DNA of 11,388 bases from Bacteroidota bacterium (GTDB lineage: Bacteria; Bacteroidota; Bacteroidia; Bacteroidales; VadinHA17). Location: positions 1 to 11,388 of the forward strand of contig DAOVQI010000060.1 in NCBI GenBank assembly GCA_030628785.1, written 5' to 3'. The notes under the pieces are model-generated. The model was not told where the DNA came from. It saw nothing but the letters and a program-made list of their open reading frames with translations, and did not search any database. The position numbers were made by a program, and so were the translations under genes. Positions 6,173-11,388 of the stretch are shown one piece after another; position 1 is the first letter of the stretch, and every line of letters starts with the position of its first letter.

Positions 6173-6217
6173 TATTCCTTAACTTAATGTCAGGTGGAAA
6201 CACCTGACAACATGTAA
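6172..6217 (+). repeat. hairpin direct repeat, right copy
   Basis: This is the second copy of the element at 3785-3829, with one extra A. The stem GTCAGGTG (6189-6196) and CACCTGAC (6201-6208) with loop GAAA is fully conserved. It lies upstream of the 733-residue gene, so the gene sits between two direct copies about 2.39 kb apart. Confidence 0.88.
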
Positions 6218-6407
6218 CGGTTTTAACCATTTTTATAACTTCAGATATGCCTTAAAAAGAAACCGACAATCCAGTTAATCAGCATAACTTTTATGATACT
6301 TTTATTCCGGTTGTTAATTTGGCTGCCGTAATATTACGGCGCATGTATAGTTTTTACCTTCTGGCAGCGATGGCAGTTGCGCCACAAGTTTTCTTTGTCT
6401 CTCAAAT
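6218..6407. other. intergenic region with a perfect palindrome; no gene seen
   Basis: This lies between the hairpin repeat and the gltX 3' end. The clear signal is the perfect 16-base palindrome GCCGTAATATTACGGC at 6325-6340. A 64-codon frame opening at a TTG (6319-6513) crosses it but has no ribosome binding site and reads through hairpin and REP sequence, so I treat the block as repeat-derived DNA. Confidence 0.5.
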
Positions 6408-6427
6408 CCCCCGGCTGAAGCCGGGGG
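6408..6427. repeat. GC-rich hairpin
   Basis: CCCCCGGC (6408-6415) pairs with GCCGGGGG (6420-6427) around TGAA. It lies about 100 bases past the gltX stop. No T run follows on either strand, so a classical terminator is not supported, though such a stable stem could protect an RNA 3' end. Confidence 0.7.
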
Positions 6428-6444
6428 CTAGTTATATTGGCATT

Positions 6445-6497
6445 CTCGTTAGACGACCCGTCAAACAAGCCGGGCAGGCTCCGAGTCGTCGGACGAG
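6445..6497. repeat. palindromic repeat family, copy 4 (expanded loop)
   Basis: Arms CTCGTTAGACGAC (6445-6457) and GTCGTCGGACGAG (6485-6497) belong to the same family as copies 1-3, but the short loop is replaced by 27 bases containing GCCGGGCAGGCTC. It lies just downstream of gltX, between convergently arranged sequence blocks. Confidence 0.7.
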
Positions 6498-6530
6498 TAT
6501 TATCATGTTTTGAAATTGCCGGATGGATTT

Positions 6531-8060
6531 TTACGAAGTTTTAATATTCTCCAATCCTGTTTCAATCCTGGCGAGGGTTTCAGTTTTCCCAAGCAATTCA
6601 ATGATATCAAACAAATGTGGGCCAATAGCTGCACCTACTATACACAACCGGAAAGCATTCATTACCTGTCCTACTCCATAATCTTTTTCCTCTATCCATT
6701 TCCTCACCACCTTTTCGGTGTTTGCGGGGGTAAAATCTGTGATGCGTGAAAGGACTTCATAAAGTTCCTTCATTATACCGGGTGTCTGTTCTTTCCAACT
6801 TTTATTTACCGCCTTTGGATCATATTCTTCAGGAGCTTTAAATATAAACCAGGCATGATCCCACAATTCATGTACAAAGCTTGCCCGTTCCTTAATCAAA
6901 CCGCAGGCTTTTTCAACAGTCAAGTCATCCGCCTCTATTCCCTTTTTTCTCAGAATGGGTTGAAACAGCATCGCAAGCTCCCTATCGCTTTTTGCCCTCA
7001 GGTATTGCTGGTTGTACCATTTTGCCTTTTCCGGGTCGAACCTTGACCCTGCTTTAATCACCTTGTCGATGGAAAAAGCTCTGATCAGATCATCCATGGA
7101 GAAAATTTCCTGAGTTGTTCCCGGGTTCCATCCTAAAAGGGCAATGATATTAATAAAAGCTTCGGGGAAATAACCATATCCCTCATAGCCTTTGGATATT
7201 TTATTAGTTTTCGGATCCGGCCAATTCAAAGGAAAAATAGGGAAACCACCCAGATCTCCGTCACGCTTGCTCAATTTTCCTTTACCATCCGGTTTCAGGG
7301 TAAGTGGCATATGGGCAAATTCAGGCATTTTATTTTCCCAGCCAAAAGCCCTGTACAACAAAACATGTAAAGGAAGGGAAGGAAGCCATTCCTCCCCGCG
7401 AATAACATGGGAGATTTTCATTAAATAATCATCAACCACATTGGCAAGGTGATAGGTAGGCATACCATCCGATTTAAAAAGTACTTTATCATCGAGAGTA
7501 GAGGTATTTACCACCACTTCCCCTCTGATCAAGTCGTTAATGCTTACCTCAATATTTTCAGGTATTTTAAATCGTATCACATAGGGATCGTCTGAATCCA
7601 ACCTGCGCTGAATCTCCTCCTCCGGCAACGATAGTGAGTTCTTCATACCTGACCGAATGGAAGCATCATAAATGAAAGTCTCCTTCCTGGCTTCATACTC
7701 TTTTCTTCTTGCCTCTAATTCTTCAGTAGTGTCAAAAGCATAATAGGCGTGTCCTGTATCCACTAATTTTTCAGCATATTTTGGATAAATAGGTTTTCTT
7801 TCCGATTGCCTGTAAGGACCAAAACTTCCTCCTTCCCTTACTCCTTCGTCTACCTTAATTCCACACCAATCAAGCGATTTGATTATATATTCTTCTGCTC
7901 CCTGAACATACCTGGATTGGTCGGTATCCTCGATCCTGAGTATAAAGTCACCATGGTTCTTTCGGGCGAACAAATAGTTGAACAGGGCTGTTCTCATACC
8001 TCCCAGATGCAGCGGGCCTGTGGGGCTTGGAGCAAACCTGACTCTTACCTGCCTTTTCAT
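6531..8060 (-). CDS. gltX: glutamyl-tRNA synthetase
   Basis: This class I aminoacyl-tRNA synthetase charges tRNA-Glu with glutamate in the cytosol. The HIGH-type motif is HLGG at 18-21 in PSPTGPLHLGGMRTALFNY and the KMSKS-type motif is KLSKR at 262-266. The typical GluRS signatures LRIEDTD (41-47) and HVIRGEEWLPSLPLH (218-232) are present. At 509 residues it is full length for a bacterial GluRS including the anticodon-binding C-terminal part. Its ATG overlaps the stop codon of the upstream threonine dehydrogenase gene (ATGA, 8057-8060), and an AAGGGA-like ribosome site lies just inside that gene, so the two are translationally coupled in one operon. Whether it is discriminating for tRNA-Glu or also charges tRNA-Gln cannot be decided here. 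Confidence 0.97.
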   Translation of the reverse strand: MKRQVRVRFAPSPTGPLHLGGMRTALFNYLFARKNHGDFILRIEDTDQSRYVQGAEEYIIKSLDWCGIKVDEGVREGGSFGPYRQSERKPIYPKYAEKLVDTGHAYYAFDTTEELEARRKEYEARKETFIYDASIRSGMKNSLSLPEEEIQRRLDSDDPYVIRFKIPENIEVSINDLIRGEVVVNTSTLDDKVLFKSDGMPTYHLANVVDDYLMKISHVIRGEEWLPSLPLHVLLYRAFGWENKMPEFAHMPLTLKPDGKGKLSKRDGDLGGFPIFPLNWPDPKTNKISKGYEGYGYFPEAFINIIALLGWNPGTTQEIFSMDDLIRAFSIDKVIKAGSRFDPEKAKWYNQQYLRAKSDRELAMLFQPILRKKGIEADDLTVEKACGLIKERASFVHELWDHAWFIFKAPEEYDPKAVNKSWKEQTPGIMKELYEVLSRITDFTPANTEKVVRKWIEEKDYGVGQVMNAFRLCIVGAAIGPHLFDIIELLGKTETLARIETGLENIKTS

Positions 8061-9019
8061 ATTAATCCCTTCGCATGTTTTTCACCAATAACCTTTAACA
8101 TATCTTCTGTCATAGCAGCCAAATCATACTTTGGATCCCATCCCCATTCTTCCCTGGCAGCGGAATCATCCATGCTGTTGGGCCAGGACTCGGCAATGGC
8201 TTGTTTCATAGTATCAACATCATACTCCATAACAAAGTCAGGGATGTGCTTTTTAATCTCATCTGCCAGGATTTCCGGATCGAAACTCATGGCTGTGACG
8301 TTAAATGCATTCCTGTGCTTCAGTTTTGAAGGATCAGCTTCCATCAGATCGATAGCTGCATCGATCGTATCAGGCATGTACATCATATCAAGGAAAGTAC
8401 CCCTTGCTAAGGGACAGGTGAATTTTTTATGCTTAACGGCTTCATAGTAAATTTCAACAGCGTAATCGGTCGTACCACCACCTGGCAGGGTAACATTGGA
8501 AATAATTCCGGGGTAACGTACTCCCTTTGTATCCACGCCAAATCTCTTGAAATAATAATCACACAACAATTCACCGGCTACCTTGGTAACGCCGTACATT
8601 GTGGTTGGTCTTTGAATAGTATCCTGGGGAGTATTATCCAGGGGAGTAGTTGGTCCAAACGCACCAATTGAACTCGGGAAAAATACCGCACAATTGAATT
8701 CCCGTGCCACTTCCAGTATATTATATAATGCATTTACTCCAACATTCCAGCCTGCCTGGGGATTCTTTTCGGCAACAGCCGAAAGCATGGCAGCCAGATG
8801 GTAAATTGTATCAATGTTGTATTTCTTCACAACGTCAGTTATCTTGTCGATTTTTGTTGCATCTACAACCTCATAAGGACCAGATTCTTTTAATTCACCC
8901 GTTGGTTGTGTTTTACGAATTCCTGCAACAACATTTTTATTACCGTATCTTTTCCTTAATTCAAGCGTAAGTTCTGAACCGATCTGTCCGACAGAGCCTG
9001 TAACTAAAATTTTTTCCAT
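8057..9019 (-). CDS. L-threonine 3-dehydrogenase, short-chain (SDR/epimerase-like) type
   Basis: This NAD-dependent extended-SDR protein of 320 residues oxidises L-threonine to 2-amino-3-ketobutyrate. The Rossmann glycine motif is GSVGQIG (8-14); the active site has S116/S117 (FFPSSIGAFGP) and Y142-x3-K146 (MYGVTK). RYPGIISNVTLPGGGTTDYA (168-187) is characteristic of SDR-type threonine dehydrogenases and separates it from UDP-sugar epimerases. It differs from the zinc-dependent MDR-type Tdh of E. coli. The neighbour kbl, divergently transcribed, encodes the next enzyme of the pathway, which strongly supports the assignment. It is the first gene of an operon with gltX. No Shine-Dalgarno precedes the ATG; a TATATTTG -7 box lies 37 bases upstream. 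Confidence 0.92.
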   Translation of the reverse strand: MEKILVTGSVGQIGSELTLELRKRYGNKNVVAGIRKTQPTGELKESGPYEVVDATKIDKITDVVKKYNIDTIYHLAAMLSAVAEKNPQAGWNVGVNALYNILEVAREFNCAVFFPSSIGAFGPTTPLDNTPQDTIQRPTTMYGVTKVAGELLCDYYFKRFGVDTKGVRYPGIISNVTLPGGGTTDYAVEIYYEAVKHKKFTCPLARGTFLDMMYMPDTIDAAIDLMEADPSKLKHRNAFNVTAMSFDPEILADEIKKHIPDFVMEYDVDTMKQAIAESWPNSMDDSAAREEWGWDPKYDLAAMTEDMLKVIGEKHAKGLI

Positions 9020-9055
9020 AATAAATTGTTTTTATAGTTCACGATTTTATTTATC

Positions 9056-9063
9056 CAAATATA
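9056..9063 (-). promoter_or_regulatory. -7 promoter box for the threonine dehydrogenase-gltX operon
   Basis: Read on the - strand this is TATATTTG, an exact fit to TAnnTTTG, 37 bases from the ATG. The same octamer serves the opposite kbl promoter. No convincing -33 TTTG is seen; instead the TGAGTTCGATATAA box (9084-9097) lies roughly where a -33 or activator site would be. Confidence 0.6.
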
Positions 9064-9083
9064 AGGTATTTTGTTATTTAGCG

Positions 9084-9097
9084 TGAGTTCGATATAA
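9084..9097. repeat. TGAGTTCGATATAA box, copy 2
   Basis: This is an exact copy of the 14-mer at 6159-6172. It lies between the divergent threonine dehydrogenase and kbl promoters, about 21 bases upstream of the -7 box of the former. Confidence 0.55.
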
Positions 9098-9120
9098 GAT
9101 TTATTTTTAAAGCATTAAAA

Positions 9121-9136
9121 ATTAATTCGGATTAAT
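9121..9136. promoter_or_regulatory. possible operator, ATTAAT-TCGG-ATTAAT
   Basis: Two ATTAAT half-sites, each self-complementary, flank TCGG and lie 12 bases before the kbl -7 box, overlapping where a -33 element would sit. A repressor or activator site is conceivable, but the sequence is AT-rich and this may be chance. Confidence 0.25.
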
Positions 9137-9148
9137 TATCATTTTTGG

Positions 9149-9156
9149 TATATTTG
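9149..9156 (+). promoter_or_regulatory. -7 promoter box for kbl
   Basis: TATATTTG fits TAnnTTTG exactly and lies 45 bases before the chosen kbl ATG, giving a leader of about 40 bases. Together with 9056-9063 it makes a compact divergent promoter region. Confidence 0.6.
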
Positions 9157-9201
9157 GGGCTTTGCAGAAATCTCAAAATACAAATCTTAATACAAAACAA
9201 A

Positions 9202-10392
9202 ATGTACGGTAAAATTAAAGAACACTTACAAAAGGAACTGGCTGGGATCAGGGAAGCTGGTTTATATAAAGAAGAAAGGATCATTACTTCACCTCAGGGA
9301 GGGGAAATAACTGTCAGTACCGGTGATTCGGTTTTAAATTTCTGTGCCAATAACTACCTTGGGTTATCGAACCATCCAAAGTTGATTGAGGCAGCCAAGG
9401 AAGCCCTGGACTCACATGGTTTTGGAATGTCTTCCGTACGTTTCATCTGCGGAACTCAGGATCTTCACAAAATCCTTGAAAGAAAAATAGCTGAATTTTT
9501 TGGGATGGAAGACACAATATTATATGCCGCCTGTTTTGATGCTAATGGAGGAGTATTTGAGCCTCTTTTAACCGCCGATGATGCAATCATTTCCGATTCG
9601 CTGAATCATGCGTCAATCATCGATGGTGTCAGGCTTTGTAAAGCGCAACGTTATCGTTATGCCAATGCCGACATGGCTGATCTTGAAGAACAGCTTAAAA
9701 AGGCTCAGGCACAACGGTTCAGGATCCTTGTTACGGATGCGGTTTTTTCCATGGATGGAAACGTGGCTCCAATTGATAAAATCCTCAAACTGGCAGATAA
9801 ATACGATGCTCTTCTGTTGATCGATGAGGCTCATTCTGCCGGTGTTGTCGGAAAAACAGGCAGAGGAATAACTGAACTGTTCGATATCAGAGGAAAAATA
9901 GATATCATAACCGGTACTCTTGGTAAATCATTCGGTGGCGGCATCGGAGGGTTTACTACAGGGAAAGCGGAAATTATTGACATGTTACGACAGCGGTCCA
10001 GACCTTATCTTTTCTCAAATTCCATACCTCCCGCTGTCGTAAATGCAGGTATCAGGATGTTTGATATGATGAGTGAAACCAATGAGCTACAGGATAAGCT
10101 TCATTGGAACACTGAATATTTTTATAAAAAAATGAAGGAGGCTGGTTTTGATCTGAAACCAACCCAGTCAGCCATAGTACCAATTATGCTCTATGATGCA
10201 AAACTCTCACAGGATTTTGCAGCAAAGTTACTCGATGAAGGTATTTATGTAATAGGATTTTATTATCCGGTTGTTCCAAAAGGTCAGGCACGCATCCGTG
10301 TACAGCTTTCTGCAGCTCATGAAAAGGAACATCTTGATAAGGCTGTGGCTGGTTTTACAAAAGTGGGTAAGGAACTTGGGGTATTAAAGTAG
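9202..10392 (+). CDS. kbl: 2-amino-3-ketobutyrate CoA ligase (glycine C-acetyltransferase)
   Basis: This PLP enzyme of the alpha-oxoamine synthase family cleaves 2-amino-3-ketobutyrate with CoA to glycine and acetyl-CoA in the cytosol. Starting at the ATG at 9202, it has 396 residues, matching the E. coli enzyme (398); an upstream TTG at 9145 would add a poor extension lying on top of the promoter. The PLP lysine is K242 (TLGKSFGG), the cofactor aspartate and histidine are D208 and H211 (LLIDEAHSAG), and H136 in SLNHASIIDG stacks on the ring in this family. NFCANNYLGLSNHP (46-59) and SSVRFICGTQDLH (77-89) are hallmark segments. There is no Shine-Dalgarno, as is common in this phylum. It is divergent from the threonine dehydrogenase gene, with which it completes threonine-to-glycine conversion. 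Confidence 0.97.
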   Translation: MYGKIKEHLQKELAGIREAGLYKEERIITSPQGGEITVSTGDSVLNFCANNYLGLSNHPKLIEAAKEALDSHGFGMSSVRFICGTQDLHKILERKIAEFFGMEDTILYAACFDANGGVFEPLLTADDAIISDSLNHASIIDGVRLCKAQRYRYANADMADLEEQLKKAQAQRFRILVTDAVFSMDGNVAPIDKILKLADKYDALLLIDEAHSAGVVGKTGRGITELFDIRGKIDIITGTLGKSFGGGIGGFTTGKAEIIDMLRQRSRPYLFSNSIPPAVVNAGIRMFDMMSETNELQDKLHWNTEYFYKKMKEAGFDLKPTQSAIVPIMLYDAKLSQDFAAKLLDEGIYVIGFYYPVVPKGQARIRVQLSAAHEKEHLDKAVAGFTKVGKELGVLK

Positions 10393-10400
10393 CAGATACT

Positions 10401-10461
10401 GGGTGCTGGGTACTGCCCGCCCGAACGTACCGTCCGGTACGGGCGGGGGTGCTGGGTACTG
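10401..10461. repeat. direct repeat pair interrupted by a GC-rich hairpin
   Basis: GGGTGCTGGGTACTG occurs exactly at 10401-10415 and 10447-10461. Between them lies a hairpin (10416-10447): CCCGCCCG pairs with CGGGCGGG, with an AACG bulge and an inner TACC/GGTA pair around GTCC. Further degenerate GGGTTACG units follow to about 10490. It starts about eight bases after the kbl stop; the stem lacks a T run, so it is not a typical terminator. Confidence 0.75.
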
Positions 10462-10542
10462 GATGTTGGGTACGGGTTACGAGTTACGGGATTAAAGATT
10501 ACCCGGTACTTATCATTGATCACCTATTCTTTTGCTGTATCC

Positions 10543-10576
10543 CTTTTATCTTTTTACTTTTGTCTTTTATCTTTTT
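10543..10576. repeat. pyrimidine-rich direct repeat
   Basis: CTTTTATCTTTTT is present at 10543-10555 and again at 10564-10576, within a T/C-rich stretch from about 10530 to 10580. It is low-complexity intergenic DNA between kbl and the repeats next to the reductase gene. Confidence 0.5.
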
Positions 10577-10618
10577 TTAGTGGTTATTGTAAAATAGTAA
10601 ATAACTACTTAATAACGC

Positions 10619-10713
10619 GGAGCAAATGACACGATCCGCCGGCTGGCGGAGAGTAATTGACGCGGAGGCGAAGCCGGAGCAAATGACGCGATCCGCCAGC
10701 TGGCGGAGAGCAA
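10619..10713. repeat. tandem 57-base repeat with embedded palindromes
   Basis: Positions 10619-10656 and 10676-10713 match at 35 of 38 bases, with a 57-base period. Each contains a hairpin, TCCGCC-GGCT-GGCGGA (10635-10650) and the perfect palindrome TCCGCCAGCTGGCGGA (10692-10707). A GGAG word recurs at 28-29-base steps (10619, 10648, 10676, 10705), suggesting an older half-unit. The second copy ends one base before the reductase stop codon. Confidence 0.8.
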
Positions 10714-10714
10714 A

Positions 10715-11388
10715 TCATCCGCATTTTGATGAGCCGCAATCCAGGCAAATCAGGCATCCTTCTTGGTAGATCAGGTTTTCAGACCCGCAATCCGTACACT
10801 CACCTTTTGCCTTGGTTCCGTCGGGGATATATCGTTTAAGTGCCCGCTCGACCCCTGCTTTCCAGGTATTAATGGTTTCGCTATCCAGCCGGAGTGAAGA
10901 GACCAGATTTACAACATTCCGTATTGGCATACCATGACGCAATACACCGGATATTAACTTCGCATAATTCCAGAATTCAGGTTGGAACATATGGGATAAT
11001 CCGCCCAGGGTATTTGTGTATCCATATTTGTCGGTATATTGAAAATCGTATCGGTTTTTACCGTTTTCTTCTTTTGTCTTGATAATTTTACCTTTGGTTA
11101 TTGTTTTTGGAATGGGAAAAACTTCTTCGTCGGTAAAACCGGTAAAGATCTCATATGGTCTTCCTTCCATAAGTCCGACAAAAGCTATCCATTTCTCGTT
11201 GTTATTGTTAAACCGGATTATTTCAGCATTCAGGATTTTGGGTCGCTTGGGAATATCCCGATGTTCATTCTTCTTTCCCGTAATTAATACTCCGGTTCTT
11301 GATCCATCCCTGTAAACGGTTGTTCCCTTGCATCCTGATTTCCAGGCCGTAATATAAAGCTCACTTACCAATTCCTCTTTCGCATCTT
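10715..11388 (-). CDS. nrdJ: coenzyme-B12-dependent (class II) ribonucleotide reductase, C-terminal part; 5' end outside the window
   Basis: The frame is open to the window edge, so only the last roughly 223 residues are seen; no start lies inside. The protein reduces ribonucleotides to deoxyribonucleotides with adenosylcobalamin. The segment DAKEELVSELYITAWKSG followed by KGTTVYRDGSRTGVL is the typical end of the catalytic barrel in NrdJ. Then come a C-terminal extension (ILNAEIIRFNNNNEKWIAFV, FWNYAKLISGVLRHGMPI, LDSETINTWKAGVERAL) and a cysteine-rich tail: CTDC, 16 residues on CLICLDC, and a final CGSSKCG. The paired cysteines are expected to bind zinc and/or shuttle electrons to the active site. 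The stop is a TGA read at 10715-10717. The subclass follows from the recalled pattern of the extension and zinc tail. Confidence 0.92.
   Translation of the reverse strand, partial: DAKEELVSELYITAWKSGCKGTTVYRDGSRTGVLITGKKNEHRDIPKRPKILNAEIIRFNNNNEKWIAFVGLMEGRPYEIFTGFTDEEVFPIPKTITKGKIIKTKEENGKNRYDFQYTDKYGYTNTLGGLSHMFQPEFWNYAKLISGVLRHGMPIRNVVNLVSSLRLDSETINTWKAGVERALKRYIPDGTKAKGECTDCGSENLIYQEGCLICLDCGSSKCG

Noticed and set aside
6333..6340. TAATATTAC (6329-6337), the nonanucleotide of CRESS-DNA virus replication origins
   Set aside because: It is part of a perfect palindrome, not a loop on a long conserved stem, and there is no Rep gene nearby; a chance match in an AT-rich palindrome is the simpler reading.
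6319..6513. A 64-codon + strand frame between the 733-residue gene and gltX
   Set aside because: It opens at TTG, has no ribosome binding site, and is made of a palindrome, a GC-rich hairpin and a REP copy; its apparent protein follows from repeat DNA.
7806..8447. A 213-codon + strand frame opposite gltX and the threonine dehydrogenase gene
   Set aside because: It lies antisense to two strongly recognised enzymes and shows no protein family of its own; it is a shadow frame.
8057..9019. UDP-glucose/GDP-sugar epimerase or dehydratase
   Set aside because: The fold is the same, but the GSVGQIG start, the RYPGIIS segment and the neighbouring kbl fit SDR-type threonine dehydrogenase better.
9145..9201. 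Upstream TTG start that would lengthen Kbl by 19 residues
   Set aside because: The extension overlaps the likely promoter box and does not fit the family; the ATG at 9202 gives the usual 396-398-residue enzyme.
10401..10713. CRISPR array suggested by repeated units
   Set aside because: Only two copies per unit, spacing is not repeat-spacer-like, the units carry internal palindromes, and no cas gene is visible.
11369..11371. TTG as start of the reductase fragment
   Set aside because: The frame stays open to the window edge and the upstream residues DAKEEL continue the reductase sequence, so the gene is simply cut by the window.

Overview
This looks like chromosomal DNA from a member of the Bacteroidota, probably a Bacteroidales/Marinilabiliales-type organism. 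The grounds are moderate-to-low GC with AT-rich intergenic regions, good matches to the Bacteroidota -7 promoter box TAnnTTTG, several genes without a Shine-Dalgarno sequence, an SDR-type threonine dehydrogenase paired with kbl, and a TPR protein resembling the N-terminus of Bacteroidota OmpA/PorE-type proteins. The taxonomic call is inference; there is no rRNA or other phylogenetic marker beyond gltX and an nrdJ fragment.

Layout, left half (1-3740, all on the + strand): a Tat-exported glycosylasparaginase-type Ntn hydrolase (167-1234); a lone tRNA-Gln(CUG) with its own promoter and terminator (1470-1573); a small secreted TPR protein (1914-2339) closed by a strong terminator; and a class V PLP-dependent aminotransferase carrying a twin-arginine signal (2453-3739). 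These are probably separate transcription units, because terminators or promoters lie between most of them.

Middle (3740-6530): a repeat-rich zone around a 733-residue protein of unknown function on the - strand (3933-6134). It holds a duplicated 3' end of the aminotransferase gene, a palindromic repeat family (TCGTCnGACGA arms) whose third copy encodes the C-terminal tail and stop codon of the 733-residue protein, and a roughly 45-nt hairpin repeat present in direct orientation on both sides of that gene.

Right half (6531-11388): a - strand operon of SDR-type L-threonine 3-dehydrogenase (8057-9019) and glutamyl-tRNA synthetase (6531-8060), joined by an ATGA stop/start overlap. It is divergently transcribed from kbl (9202-10392). 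Threonine dehydrogenase and Kbl are the two consecutive enzymes that turn L-threonine into glycine plus acetyl-CoA. The two facing promoters carry the same -7 octamer, TATATTTG. After a stretch of minisatellite-like and palindromic repeats (10396-10713), the window ends in the C-terminal part of a coenzyme-B12-dependent (class II) ribonucleotide reductase on the - strand, which runs off the right edge.

Most genes are ordinary housekeeping or catabolic genes. The parts that merit a second look are the repeat families, the repeat-coded protein tail, the aminotransferase remnant with mostly synonymous differences, and the unassigned 733-residue protein. I see no CRISPR array, transposase, phage gene or recognisable defence system.
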